64,000 nucleotides of DNA from Gemmatimonadota bacterium (GCA_028873815.1 JAPPNN010000018.1:1-64000); one strand, 5' to 3'. Counted from the stretch's first letter, positions 52,589-62,458 are shown. Numbers and translations: made by a program. The notes: generated by a model from the letters alone, not told the origin.

Positions 52589-54322
52589 CTACGGCAGCCC
52601 CGGCGGCGGCACCCGGTGCTGCGTCGTCTGCTCGAAGGCGTAGGCCAGTTCGATTAGCCGGGGTTCGCTGCAATTGACCCCCGTGAAGCCCACGCCGAAG
52701 GGCGCGGGGCGGGCGTCGAACCCCTCCGGGAACGGCTGCGCGGGTGCGTTGGGCACGAAGCCGAAGGGCACCACGATAATCGGCGTGCCGGACCGGGCGG
52801 CGAGCCCCGCGCCCCGGCTGCCGGGGGTCAGGATCGCGTCGAGGTCGTGCTCCGCGAGAACCGCGTCGATCCCGCGCGTCCGGCTCAGCAGCTCGTCCCT
52901 CGCCATGTCGGCCTCGTTGCGCGCGCGGTCGGCCTCGACGTCCATCTCGTCGGAGATATCGAAGCGGGCCTGACCGTACTTGATGGCGCCCGCGCGCCCG
53001 TGTGCGGCGTTCCACTCGCGCAACTCGGTGAGCGTGGCGACCGGCGCGTCCGGCCCCAGCGTTGCCAGCCACGCGTTGAAGTCCCGCTTCGCACCGTATT
53101 TGAAGTTGACGGAGCAGTCCTCGTCGGCACCCCTCCCCTGGTGGCCACCCGCGCAGAACCCCCACGCGGCGAAGTTCGAATCCGGATCGGCCGTGAAATA
53201 GCTGGGCACGTCGGCAGGGTCGATCACCACCGCGCCCTGGGCCACCAGCACCATGATCGCCTCCTCCATGAGCGCGCGCTGAGCCTCGTTGAGTCCGCCG
53301 CGCGTCCGGTCCTCGCCGTCGAGCCGGATCGGGTCGTAGTAGAACGCACGCGGAATGCCGATGCGGGCCCCGCGCAGCCCGTCCGGGTTCAGGAAGGGCC
53401 GGTAGTCGCGCCCTGGCGGCGGCTCACAGATGTCGGTCGCGGGATCGTTCGGATCGGGCGTCGCGCTCTCCATGCCGCCAAGCAGGATGGCGGCGTCGGC
53501 CACGGTGCGCGCCATCGGGCCGGCCATGTCGTGGTCGAGGGTGACCGGCGCGATCCCCCAGCGGCTGATCCGCCCCAGCGTCGGGCGGATCCCCACCAGC
53601 ATGTTGGCGTTCGACGGGCTGATCACCGAGCCGCCGGTGTCGGTCCCGACGTTCGCGGCCCAGAAGCTCGCCGCGGTGCCGATGCCGGAGCTGGACCCGC
53701 CGGTGCTGAGCGCGGGACGCCCGTCGAAGGTGGCCGGGCGGGGGTCGCGGCGCGGGTCGTACGGGTTGTAGGCGAACCCGGTCAGCGCGTTGTAGTTCCC
53801 GGGCATGGGATTGGGCGGCCCCGCCATCCAGTTCGCGAACTCGGTGAGGCCGGCCTTGGCGATGATGATCGCGCCAGCCTCGCGCAGGTTGGTGGTCAGC
53901 GTGGCCTCGTACGGCGGCACGAAGCCATCGAAAGCGAGCGCCCCCGCGGTGGTCGGCAGGTGGCTTGTGTGGATGTTGTCCTTCAGCGCGACCGGGATGC
54001 CGTGCAGGGGGCCCCGCACATTCCCCCGCGCTCGTTCCGCATCGAGCGCATCGGCTTCGGCCAGTGCGTTTTCGTTGATGGAGATGGCGGCGTTCAGCCT
54101 CCCCTCGTAGAGCGCGATCCGCAACAGGTACGCGGCAACGAGCTGCCGCGAGGTAAGTTCGCCGCGGTCCATCGCGGCCTGCAGATCGGGGATCGTGGCT
54201 TCCACGACGGGGAACGGCTCAGGCTCGGCGGCGGGACCGGCGCAAGCGGCGAGCGCCACGACCAGAGGGAAACACCGGCAGCCCATCGATGGTCGGAGCA
54301 GGTGAAGCACACGAGACATCAT
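52589..54322 (-). CDS. Amidase-signature family lipoprotein
   Basis: A 577-residue amidase. The Ser-cisSer-Lys triad is K114 (VALKDNIHT), a cis-serine at about 211 in STGGSSSGIGTA, and nucleophile S232 in GTDTGGSV. The N-terminus has a lipobox (VALAAC), placing the enzyme in the envelope. It hydrolyses amides or peptide amides; the substrate is unknown. It lies 12 bases after the epimerase relic on the same strand, so it was or is co-transcribed with it. Confidence 0.9.
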   Translation of the reverse strand: MMSRVLHLLRPSMGCRCFPLVVALAACAGPAAEPEPFPVVEATIPDLQAAMDRGELTSRQLVAAYLLRIALYEGRLNAAISINENALAEADALDAERARGNVRGPLHGIPVALKDNIHTSHLPTTAGALAFDGFVPPYEATLTTNLREAGAIIIAKAGLTEFANWMAGPPNPMPGNYNALTGFAYNPYDPRRDPRPATFDGRPALSTGGSSSGIGTAASFWAANVGTDTGGSVISPSNANMLVGIRPTLGRISRWGIAPVTLDHDMAGPMARTVADAAILLGGMESATPDPNDPATDICEPPPGRDYRPFLNPDGLRGARIGIPRAFYYDPIRLDGEDRTRGGLNEAQRALMEEAIMVLVAQGAVVIDPADVPSYFTADPDSNFAAWGFCAGGHQGRGADEDCSVNFKYGAKRDFNAWLATLGPDAPVATLTELREWNAAHGRAGAIKYGQARFDISDEMDVEADRARNEADMARDELLSRTRGIDAVLAEHDLDAILTPGSRGAGLAARSGTPIIVVPFGFVPNAPAQPFPEGFDARPAPFGVGFTGVNCSEPRLIELAYAFEQTTQHRVPPPGLP

Positions 54323-54334
54323 GCAGTGCCCTTG

Positions 54335-54688
54335 CTACCTCGCGTGCCACGCCGCCAGAACCGTCCGCTCCTTCTCGCGACTCATCCCGAAGCGGCGCTG
54401 CTCCCAGCGATAGTTCTGGCAGTTGTTGTCGAAGACGACGTCCCAGGTCCGCCCCTCCAGCGCGGAGTGGTCGTCGTTGCGGTCCCCGACGAGACGCTCG
54501 ACGCCTTCGGGCAGATCCGCGTCGGCGCGGCCCCGCGTGAAGATCGTCACCTCGTGCCCCCGCTCCATCGCGTACCGGACCGTGTGCGGCCCGATGAATC
54601 CGGTCCCGCCCAGGATCAGAAACCGCTTCGGCGCCTGGCGACGGGTCGGGGTCGACGATGTCGGGTCGGTCGCTCGTCCAAAGGTCAT
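54335..54688 (-). pseudogene. Internally deleted NAD-dependent epimerase/dehydratase relic
   Basis: Only 117 codons. The N-terminal part is a good Rossmann start (KRFLILGGTGFIGPHTV, then ERGHEVTIFTRGR and LVGDRNDDHSALEGRTWDVVFDN). It then jumps to FGMSREKERTVLAAWHAR, the C-terminus of the family. The paralogue at 59016-60191 (RILILGGTGFIGPHQV ... EQEAEVLAMWHA) shows that about 240-250 middle residues are missing. The frame is kept and an AAGGAG site precedes the ATG, so a short protein might still be made, but it lacks the catalytic and substrate regions. Confidence 0.72.
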
Positions 54689-54893
54689 TCTTCGTCTCCT
54701 TCGCAGAGTCAGTCTCGGCAAGGCCTTCACCGTAGCGCATCCGTCACGTTGCGGCCATCACGGGAGCCGCAAAGCCTCCGCTTGCCTCGCCGGCCATATC
54801 GTGCGCATTGTAGGAAGGATCGGAGCCGCGCCGTGCGTGGCGCGCGGGATACGGGGGCGGCTCCGCGCGATCGCTCTTGAAGGAGGACTGCCC

Positions 54894-56285
54894 ATGCGCA
54901 GCCTGCATGTCCGACCCGACCGCGTGTCGACCCCCCTGGCCGTCCTGGCCCTGGGCATCGTGGCGACCCTGGCCGCCCCTCCCGTCGCCGCACAGCAATC
55001 CGCGGCGAACGGCGGTGCGCACGAGAACGAGGTGACGTTCTCGAAAGACGTCGCCCCCATCCTGCAGGCCAACTGCGAGATCTGCCACCGGCCGGCGTCC
55101 GTGGGTCCCATGTCGCTCATGACGTACCAGGAGGTGCGCAGGTTTGCGTCGCGTGCGCGGGATCTCGTCTCGAAGCGCCTCATGCCTCCGTACCACCTCG
55201 ACACCGGGGTCGGAATCCAGGAAATCAAGGACGATTGGCGGCTGACCGACGACGAGATCGAAACCGTCGTGGCGTGGGTGGACGCCGGAGCGCGCGAGGG
55301 GGATCCAGCCGACCTGCCGCCGCCGATCGAGTGGCCGAACGAGCAGAAGTGGCAGCTCGAGGACATCCTGGGGCCGCCCGATCACGTGATCAAGTCGAAG
55401 CCGTTCGACGTGCCCGCCGAGGGCGGTGACACCTGGTGGCGGCCTCGCGTGCCGACCGGGCTTGACGAGGACAAGTGGGCGATGGCGTTCGAGACGCGTC
55501 CGTCGTTCCCGGCTGGCCGTCAGGTCGTCCACCACGCGATCCCGCGCCTCCTGCGGCTCAACGAGGAAGGCGAGTACCGCCGCATCCAGAGCCTGTCCGA
55601 GTACGCCATGGGCAAGGTCGGCGAGATCGTGCCGGGCGATGCCGCGCGGCTTCTGAAGGCAAGTGACATGATCGAGTGGGACGCCCATTACTACCCCATG
55701 GGATACGACGTACCTGGGGACCAGGTGGAGCTGGGCGTCTGGTTCCACGAGGAAGGCTACGAGCCGGAGTTCCAGCAGGACCTGCGCCTCTACCCGCTTC
55801 GGGGCGACATCGCGCTGGCGCCCGGCGGGACCGCGATGACCCAGGGCTTTCACCGGTGGGACCACCCCGTGCGCATCGACAGCTACCAGCCGCACGGCCA
55901 CGTGCACCTGCATGCGATGTCGATCCAGGCGGTGTACCCCGACGGCGATGTCGAGCTGATCAGCATGGTCACGGACTTCGACGCCCGCTGGCACCACAGC
56001 TACATCTACGAGGACGATGTGGCGCCGCTCCTCCCGGCTGGGACGGTTGTCGTGCTCACCGGGTGGTACGACAACACCACCGAGAACGAACTCACGCCGG
56101 ATCCGGACATCTGGTACGCGCGCGGCTCACGCACGATGGACGAGATGTCGCACGCGTGGATCGCCGTCACCCACCTGACCGAGGACGGCTACCAGAGGCT
56201 GGTCGAAGAGCGGGAGGCCAAGCTCGCGACCGACAGCGAAGACGACAGCAGCGGCAGCGGCAACGACGGTACCGACAGCCGCTGA
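54894..56285 (+). CDS. Haem-c / copper type II monooxygenase-like exported protein, copy 2
   Basis: A 463-residue paralogue of 32290-33831. The haem-c motif C61-EI-C64-H65 is at the same positions; VTFSKDVAPILQ, LMPPYHL and GDPADLPPPIEW match copy 1 block by block. Candidate copper-site histidines are in VVHHAIPRLL, DAHYYPMG and PHGHVHLHAMS. The distances between histidines differ from copy 1, so the substrate may too. AGGAGG stands seven bases before the ATG. Its TGA overlaps the ATG of its partner gene by one base (TGATG). Confidence 0.8.
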   Translation: MRSLHVRPDRVSTPLAVLALGIVATLAAPPVAAQQSAANGGAHENEVTFSKDVAPILQANCEICHRPASVGPMSLMTYQEVRRFASRARDLVSKRLMPPYHLDTGVGIQEIKDDWRLTDDEIETVVAWVDAGAREGDPADLPPPIEWPNEQKWQLEDILGPPDHVIKSKPFDVPAEGGDTWWRPRVPTGLDEDKWAMAFETRPSFPAGRQVVHHAIPRLLRLNEEGEYRRIQSLSEYAMGKVGEIVPGDAARLLKASDMIEWDAHYYPMGYDVPGDQVELGVWFHEEGYEPEFQQDLRLYPLRGDIALAPGGTAMTQGFHRWDHPVRIDSYQPHGHVHLHAMSIQAVYPDGDVELISMVTDFDARWHHSYIYEDDVAPLLPAGTVVVLTGWYDNTTENELTPDPDIWYARGSRTMDEMSHAWIAVTHLTEDGYQRLVEEREAKLATDSEDDSSGSGNDGTDSR

Positions 56286-57178
56286 TGCGCAGCCCATCTG
56301 TGGAGTGGACCGCGGCCGCGGCGAGGATCGTGCCGGCGGTGCTCCTCCTGCTCGTTGTGTGTGCGGCGTCGGACGTGCGCCTGCACGCCCAGGAGCGACA
56401 GCGGCTGCCTCTTGCCCCGATCCTGCCCAAGGGGGACGAGGTGGCCCCCTTCTTCGAGGGCTGGTACCGCAACGACGACGGCACCTTCACGCTCTCCTTC
56501 GGGTTCTTCAACCTGAACAGCCAGCAGGTCCTCGACATTCCGATCGGTCCCGCCAACTTCATCGAGCCGGCCGAGTTCGACGGCATGCAGCCCACCCACT
56601 TCCCGGTGCGTCCGCGCAGGGACCGGGGCGTCTTCCACGTCACGGTGCCGGCTTCCTACGAGGACGGGGAACAGGAGGTGGTGTGGACGATCACGGCGAA
56701 CGGATACACCAACGCGACCCCGGGTCGTGTCGGGATCCCTGCGCTGCAACTGGACTACGGGCCGCGGGCCATGGGATCGGTGCCGCCGGTCGTGCGCTTC
56801 ACCGCCGACGGGCCGGCGGGCCAGCACATCCAGGGCGTGTGGGGGGAGCCGCGCACCGCCACGGTCGGCGAGCCGCTCACGCTGACGGTGTGGACGGAAG
56901 AGGTCTCGGTCCGCGCACCCGACGACATGGTCAACCAGGTCGTCGACGTCGGGCTGAGCTGGTTCAAGCACCAGGGGCCCGCCGGCCGGGTCGCGGTCGA
57001 TCCCAGGCGCGTGGTGGTGGAAGGCGGCACCGGCGAGGCTACCGCGAGCGTCGTGTTCAGCGAGCCTGGCGAGTACGTGCTGCGTGCGCGCATCGACAAC
57101 TGGGACGCGAACGACAGCACGGGCGGCGACCAGTGCTGCTGGACGAACGCCTACGTGCGCGTCACGGTTACGCCCTGA
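56285..57178 (+). CDS. Exported partner protein of the haem-c/copper module, copy 2
   Basis: A 297-residue exported protein (signal VPAVLLLLVVCAASDVRLHAQ). It has the same FEGWYRNDDGTFTLSFGFFN block, PTHFPVRPRRDRGVFHV and EEVVW-type segments (seen as QEVVWTITANG) as copy 1 at 31173-32309, followed by a C-terminal beta-sandwich (EPGEYVLRARIDNWDAND, then QCCW). Its order after a haem-c/copper gene is the same. It is likely to bind, stabilise or guide that enzyme, but no function is established. Confidence 0.75.
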   Translation: MRSPSVEWTAAAARIVPAVLLLLVVCAASDVRLHAQERQRLPLAPILPKGDEVAPFFEGWYRNDDGTFTLSFGFFNLNSQQVLDIPIGPANFIEPAEFDGMQPTHFPVRPRRDRGVFHVTVPASYEDGEQEVVWTITANGYTNATPGRVGIPALQLDYGPRAMGSVPPVVRFTADGPAGQHIQGVWGEPRTATVGEPLTLTVWTEEVSVRAPDDMVNQVVDVGLSWFKHQGPAGRVAVDPRRVVVEGGTGEATASVVFSEPGEYVLRARIDNWDANDSTGGDQCCWTNAYVRVTVTP

Positions 57179-57198
57179 CGCGCGGGTGATCGCCTGAC

Positions 57199-58134
57199 GT
57201 GGCCGTAATCGAGACAACCGGGCTCACCAAGCGCTTCCCCGCGGTGCTGGCCGTCGACCGCGTCTCGCTCACGGTCGAGCAGGGCCAGGTCTTCGGCTTC
57301 CTGGGGCCGAACGGCAGCGGCAAGACCACGACGATCGGGATGCTGATGGGCATCATCAAGCCCACAGCGGGGAGTTTTCGACTCTTCGGCGCAGGCGCCC
57401 CGCGGGATCTGCTGGCCGCGCGCGCGAGGGTCGGAGCCACGCTGGAGACGCCGAACTTCTACCCCTACCTCAGTGGCCGTGACAATCTGCGGATCGCTGC
57501 GGCGATCAAGGGGATCGGCAAGGCGCGGATCGAGGAATGTCTGGACATCGTGGGGCTGCGCGGGCGCGGCAAGCATCGCTTTCGGACCTATTCGCTGGGC
57601 ATGAAGCAGCGGCTTGCGCTGGCGGCCACGATGCTGAACGACCCCGAGCTGATCGTGCTCGACGAGCCGGCCAACGGCCTGGATCCGAAGGGGATGAAGG
57701 AGGTCCGCGACATCATCCGGCTGCTGGCGGACCGCGGAAAGACGATCTTCCTGTCGAGCCATCTCCTGTGGGAGGTGGAACGCACGTGCACGCATGTTTC
57801 GATTGTGAGGAAGGGTCGGGTTGTCGGCACCGGGACGGTGGCGGAGATCGTCGGGGACGAGATCACCGCGGTCGTGCGTGCGGAAGATGACGAGGCGTTG
57901 CGCACGGCCCTGGAGGCCTTTCCGGAGGCGACGTCCGTGCGCGCATCCGACGAGGGGCTGGTGGTCGCGCTGGCGTCGGACGACCTCGCGGCCCTCAACC
58001 GGTATCTCGCGGGCCACGGGATCTACGTCTCGCATCTGGCGCGGCGGCACCGGAGCCTTGAGGACGCCTTCATGGACCTTACCGGCGAGGACGAAGGTGT
58101 GGGCCAAGCGTCGCTGACGGAGTTCGCGTCGTGA
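57199..58134 (+). CDS. ABC transporter ATP-binding protein
   Basis: A 311-residue ABC ATPase: Walker A GPNGSGKTTT (36-45), signature YSLGMKQRLALA, Walker B LIVLDEPANGLDP and H-loop SSHLL. The exporter-type domain with a C-terminal extension (about 225-311) is typical of ABC-2 systems that move lipids, peptides or drugs outwards. The GTG start at 57199 follows the partner gene by 20 bases; its stop overlaps the permease GTG (GTGA). Confidence 0.93.
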   Translation: MAVIETTGLTKRFPAVLAVDRVSLTVEQGQVFGFLGPNGSGKTTTIGMLMGIIKPTAGSFRLFGAGAPRDLLAARARVGATLETPNFYPYLSGRDNLRIAAAIKGIGKARIEECLDIVGLRGRGKHRFRTYSLGMKQRLALAATMLNDPELIVLDEPANGLDPKGMKEVRDIIRLLADRGKTIFLSSHLLWEVERTCTHVSIVRKGRVVGTGTVAEIVGDEITAVVRAEDDEALRTALEAFPEATSVRASDEGLVVALASDDLAALNRYLAGHGIYVSHLARRHRSLEDAFMDLTGEDEGVGQASLTEFAS

Positions 58135-58941
58135 GGCTGCCCGGCGTTCTGGCTCGGATCGAGGCGCTGAAGGCCGTGAAGCGCCCCGCGTTCTGGGTGA
58201 CCATGGGCGTGTTCGCCGCCTTCAATACGATCGCGAACTTCGCGCCGGGCGGCGGCTCCGAGCGGGCCGGATTCCCCGATGCGTGGAGGGGCATCATCGA
58301 GCCCGCGATCAACCTCGGGCCCGTCTTTCTGGCGGCCCTGATGATTCTGCTCTTCGCGCCCGAGTTCCGGTGGCGGACCGCCCGGCAGAACGTCATCGAC
58401 GGGCTGAGCAAGGAGCAGTTCTACTGGGCGAAGGTCCTGCTGCTGGCCGTGCTGGTTGCACTCTTCTTCGTCACTTCGGTCGTGATCGGCACCCTGCCGT
58501 TCGTCCTGGACCCGGGTGGAGGAGGCGGCACCTTCGTCGAGCCCATGGACCTCAACTACATGCTCGGGTTCGTCGTCGCGCTTCTGCTCTGGAGCACGGC
58601 GGGGCTGATGATCTCGGCGCTGGTTCGGGCTGCGGGTGCCGGGCTGGGTTCTGCTCTTCCTCTATTTCATCTGTGAGCAGATCGTCACGCAACTGCTTTC
58701 GATTCGGTGGAGGGCGCTCGAGCGCTTTTTCGACTTCCTGCCGGCCCAGCTGTTCCAGACGATCACGAACTCGGCTCTGTACTACCCCGAGGTGCTGGCA
58801 CGCACCAACGCCGCGCGGGCCGAACGCGGCCAGGACCTCCTGGTGTACCCGGATCTGTGGATCCCGCTGGTCGCGGCGATGGCCTACGTTGTACTCTTCC
58901 TGGGGCTGGCCTACGTGAACATGCACAGGCGGGATCTGTAG
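58131..58941 (+). pseudogene. ABC-2 type permease with a single-base frameshift
   Basis: The first frame encodes membrane helices up to LLLWSTAGLMISALVR and then runs out of pattern and stops at 58676. Another frame continues with PGWVLLFLYFICEQIV and further helices to 58941 (LWIPLVAAMAYVVLFLGLAYVNMHRRDL in parts). Removing one G from the GGG at 58627-58629 joins the two into one continuous protein of about 269 residues. The gene is thus either broken or carries a sequencing error. Its partner is the ATPase just upstream. Confidence 0.8.
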
Positions 58942-59015
58942 CCGCACAGGGCCTTTGCCAGGGCCGGGAGCGCCAACGTCCCTGCCCGCACACTCTGGAA
59001 GCAAGGAAGGCGAGA

Positions 59016-60191
59016 ATGACGACGAATCGGCGTGACTTTCTGAAGACGACGGCGGCCGCGGGAGGCGCGGTCGCGGCAGGGATGGGTTCGTTCGCACTCA
59101 CGGGATGTGCGGCTGAAGGAGATGGCCCCGCGGCGGGGTCCCAGGGTGCGGGCCAGCCCGGGGCCGCGAGGCCGCTCAGGATCCTGATCCTCGGCGGAAC
59201 CGGCTTCATCGGCCCCCACCAGGTCGAGTACGCACTGTCGCGCGGCCACGAGGTCACCCTCTTCAACCGCGGCCGCACGAACGCGCAACTCTTTCCTGAA
59301 GTGGAGAAGCTCATCGGCGACCGCGAGAGCGACCTCACCGCGCTGGAAGGGCGAAGCTGGGACGCGGTTGTGGACAACTCGGCCACCAACGCCCCGCACT
59401 GGGTCGAGGCGAGCGCCAACCTGCTGAAGGACACGTGCGAACGGTACATCTTCGTGTCCACGAGGTCGGTGTACGCCGACACCAGCCGGATCCCCATGAC
59501 GAGCGACGCGCCGGTGTGGACCCACGAGCTGGCCGGTGTGGAACCGGGCGCCGAGCGGCTGCCATACGGACTCGGCAAGGCGGTGTCCGAGCAGATCGTC
59601 CGGGACATCTTCGGCCAAGACCGTACCCTTGTCTTCCGGCCCGGTCTGATCATCGGCCCCGGCGACCCGACCGATCGCTTCACCTACTGGCCCGTGCGGA
59701 TTCATCGGGGCGGCGAGGTACTTGCGCCCGGCGACGGCACCGACCCGGTGCAGATCATCGACGTGCGCGATTTCGGCGACTGGCTGGTGCGCATGGCCGA
59801 GGCGGGCGAGTCCGGCACCTACAACGTGGTCGGGCCGCGCACGCCGCGTCCCATGGCCGAGCTGCTGTACGGGATCCGCGCGGTAACCACGGCCGAGACG
59901 ACCTTCACCTGGGTCGACACCGACTTCGCGATCAATGCGGGGCTGCGCCCCTACGGCGAGATGCCGGTATGGCGCCCCGCGCGTGACGGTGCGGAGGGTT
60001 TCGCCCGCTTCGACCTCACACCAGAGGTGGAGAAGGGGCTGACGTTCCGGTCGCTGGCCGACACGACAGCCGCGACTCTGGAGTTCCACTTCTCGCGGAC
60101 GCCGGAGCGGCAAGCGGAATTGCGGGCGGGGATTACCGCAGAACAGGAGGCCGAGGTGTTGGCCATGTGGCATGCGTCGCAGCGGGGCTAG
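59016..60191 (+). CDS. TAT-exported NAD-dependent epimerase/dehydratase
   Basis: A 391-residue short-chain dehydrogenase-type protein. The N-terminus has RRDFLKTTAAAGGAVAAGM, a twin-arginine signal, then a lipobox-like cysteine (TGCAAEG). The NAD-binding fold starts RILILGGTGFIGP; YIFVSTRSVYA and YGLGKAVSEQIV supply the catalytic serine/tyrosine region. It acts outside the cytoplasm, perhaps on a sugar derivative. GGAAGG lies nine bases upstream of the ATG. Confidence 0.87.
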   Translation: MTTNRRDFLKTTAAAGGAVAAGMGSFALTGCAAEGDGPAAGSQGAGQPGAARPLRILILGGTGFIGPHQVEYALSRGHEVTLFNRGRTNAQLFPEVEKLIGDRESDLTALEGRSWDAVVDNSATNAPHWVEASANLLKDTCERYIFVSTRSVYADTSRIPMTSDAPVWTHELAGVEPGAERLPYGLGKAVSEQIVRDIFGQDRTLVFRPGLIIGPGDPTDRFTYWPVRIHRGGEVLAPGDGTDPVQIIDVRDFGDWLVRMAEAGESGTYNVVGPRTPRPMAELLYGIRAVTTAETTFTWVDTDFAINAGLRPYGEMPVWRPARDGAEGFARFDLTPEVEKGLTFRSLADTTAATLEFHFSRTPERQAELRAGITAEQEAEVLAMWHASQRG

Positions 60192-61899
60192 GCGCGTGGT
60201 TCGCGGGTTGTCGGCTCTCGCGCTTGCCGCCTTCGTTGTGGCCGGATGCGAGACACGCGAGGGCGTCGATCTGGTGCTAAGGGGCGGTATCGTCGCCACC
60301 GTGGACGCCGACAACACCATGGCCGAAGCGGTCGCGATCGACGACGGCTGGATCGTCGCGGTGGGCACCGACGCGGACATCGAGGGCTACATCGGCACCG
60401 ACACAGAGTTGATCGAGCTGGACGGCCGGTTCGCCATGCCCGGCTTCATCGAGGGACACGGACACTACATGAGCCTCGGCAACTCGAAGACGATCCTCGA
60501 CCTCACCGGCGCGGCCAACTGGGACGAGATCGTGCAGATGGTGGCCGACGCGGCGGCCGAGGCCGAGCCCGGCGAGTGGATCCGCGGCCGCGGCTGGCAC
60601 CAGGAGAAGTGGGACCGCCCACCGGACCCCGCCGTCGAGGGCAACCCGACCCACGCGTCGCTCACGGCGGTCAGCCCCGACAACCCGGTGCTCCTCGGCC
60701 ACGCTTCCGGCCACGCCGGCTTCGCCAATGCCGCCGCGCTCGCGCTGGCCGGCTACGACCGCGACTCCGAACCGCCCCCCGGCGGCGAACTGGTCCGCGA
60801 CGAGAACGGCGAACTGACCGGTCTCCTGCGCGAAACCGCCCAGCGCCCGGTCTCCGGTGCCTTCGCCGATTCGCAGCTGGGCCGCACGACCGAAGAGATC
60901 GAAGCCCAGTTCCGGCGCGAGGTGATGCTGGCCGCCGAGGAGGCGCTGTCCAAGGGCGTAACCTCGTTCCAGGACGCGGGCACCGGTTTCGGCACCATCG
61001 ACCGCCTGAAGGAGATGGAGGCCGAGGGCGAACTCCCCATCCGCCTCTACATCATGGTCCGCCGCCAGTCCAACGAGGAGATGGACGCGCGTCTGCCCGA
61101 CTACTACATGCCGTCCGAAGGCGACGACTACCTCACCGTACGCTCCATCAAGCGGCAGATCGACGGCGCGCTCGGGTCGCACGGCGCATGGCTCCTGGAG
61201 CCATACGAGGACATGCCCAGCTCGGCCGGCCTCGTCCTCGAAACCGTGGAGGACATCACCGGCACCGCCCACGTCGCCATCAAGCACGGCTTCCAGGTCA
61301 ACACGCACGCGATCGGCGACCGCGCCAACCGCGAGGTGCTCGACATCTACGAGTCCGTCTTCGACTCGGCCGGCACGCGCGACGACCTCCGCTGGCGGAT
61401 CGAGCACGCGCAGCACGTCCACCCCGACGACATCGCCCGCTTCGCCGAGCTCGGGATCCTCGCCTCCATGCAGGGTGTCCACGCCACCTCCGACTTCCCG
61501 TGGGTGCCCCTCCGACTGGGCGACACCCGCGCAGAGGAGCGGACCTACCTGTGGCGGTCCTTCCTCGACGCCGGCGTGCCCATCAACAACGGCACCGACG
61601 TCCCCGTCGAGGACATCGACCCGCTCGCCAGCTTCCGCGCTTCGGTCACCCGCCAAACCGCCGACGGGTCGATCTACTACCCGGAGCAGAACATGACCCG
61701 CACCGAGGCGCTCCGCAGCTACACGATCAACAACGCCTACGCCGCCTTCGAGGAGCAGTACAAGGGCTCGCTCGAAGTCGGCAAGCTGGGCGACGTGGTC
61801 GTCATCGACCGCAACATCCTGACCGTGCCCGACGAGGACCTCGCGGACGCGCGCGTCGACATGACCATCGTGGGAGGAGTGGTTCGTTATGAGCGGTAG
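60172..61899 (+). CDS. YtcJ-like amidohydrolase lipoprotein
   Basis: A 575-residue amidohydrolase of the YtcJ/exoenzyme regulatory branch. It carries a lipobox (FVVAGC), the metal motif EGHGHYMSLG, GRGWHQEKW, a lysine in VRSIKRQIDGALG, HAIGDRANREVLD, RIEHAQHVHPDD and NNGTDVPVEDIDPL. It hydrolyses amide or imide bonds of an unknown substrate, probably at the outer surface. The start at 60172 overlaps the epimerase by 20 bases; a GTG at 60196 is an alternative. Its stop overlaps the RidA gene by 11 bases. Confidence 0.87.
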   Translation: MRRSGARRVVRGLSALALAAFVVAGCETREGVDLVLRGGIVATVDADNTMAEAVAIDDGWIVAVGTDADIEGYIGTDTELIELDGRFAMPGFIEGHGHYMSLGNSKTILDLTGAANWDEIVQMVADAAAEAEPGEWIRGRGWHQEKWDRPPDPAVEGNPTHASLTAVSPDNPVLLGHASGHAGFANAAALALAGYDRDSEPPPGGELVRDENGELTGLLRETAQRPVSGAFADSQLGRTTEEIEAQFRREVMLAAEEALSKGVTSFQDAGTGFGTIDRLKEMEAEGELPIRLYIMVRRQSNEEMDARLPDYYMPSEGDDYLTVRSIKRQIDGALGSHGAWLLEPYEDMPSSAGLVLETVEDITGTAHVAIKHGFQVNTHAIGDRANREVLDIYESVFDSAGTRDDLRWRIEHAQHVHPDDIARFAELGILASMQGVHATSDFPWVPLRLGDTRAEERTYLWRSFLDAGVPINNGTDVPVEDIDPLASFRASVTRQTADGSIYYPEQNMTRTEALRSYTINNAYAAFEEQYKGSLEVGKLGDVVVIDRNILTVPDEDLADARVDMTIVGGVVRYER

Positions 61900-62458
61900 A
61901 GAGCGACCGTTTCCGCTATGGCTTCGCCCCGCCCGCGGACCGGCGGCGACCCCACCCTGGCGCGCCTGCAGGATGCCAGCCCTCGCCGCGCTCGCCGCGA
62001 TCATCGCCTGCGAATCACCTCCCCCGCCCGGCGAGGACGCCCGGCAGGAAGACAGCGCAATGCCCGAACCCACACCCATCGAACACATCGTCCCCGAGGG
62101 CGTCGCGCGGCTGCCCGTCTTCACGCCCGCCGTCCGCGTCGGCGACCTGGTCTTCCTCTCCGGCGCGATCGGTACTCCGCCCAGCGGCGAACTGCGCGTC
62201 GTCGAGGGCGGCGTCGGCGCCGAGACGCGTGCCACCATGGACAACATCGGCCGCATCCTCGACGCGGCGGGGCTCGGCTTCGCGGACCTCGTGAAGTGCA
62301 CGGTGTTCCTCGCCGACATGGCCGACTACGCGGAGATGAACGAGGCCTATGTCACGTACTTCGAGGGCATCGAACCGCCGGCACGCTCAGCGATGGCCGG
62401 CAGCGGCCTGGCACTCGGAGCGAGGGTGGAGATCGAGTGTATCGCGCGGGCGAAGTGA
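61889..62458 (+). CDS. RidA-family lipoprotein
   Basis: A 189-residue protein. Residues about 60-189 are a RidA/YjgF domain: DLVFLSGAIGTPPSGEL, NIGRILDAAGLGFADLVKCTVFLADM and PPARSAMAGSGLALGARVEIECIA with the substrate arginine. Cytosolic RidA removes reactive enamines. This one carries an N-terminal hydrophobic segment ending in a lipobox (ALAAIIAC) and is thus probably exported, which is unusual. It is coupled to the amidohydrolase by an 11-base overlap. Confidence 0.85.
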   Translation: MSGRERPFPLWLRPARGPAATPPWRACRMPALAALAAIIACESPPPPGEDARQEDSAMPEPTPIEHIVPEGVARLPVFTPAVRVGDLVFLSGAIGTPPSGELRVVEGGVGAETRATMDNIGRILDAAGLGFADLVKCTVFLADMADYAEMNEAYVTYFEGIEPPARSAMAGSGLALGARVEIECIARAK

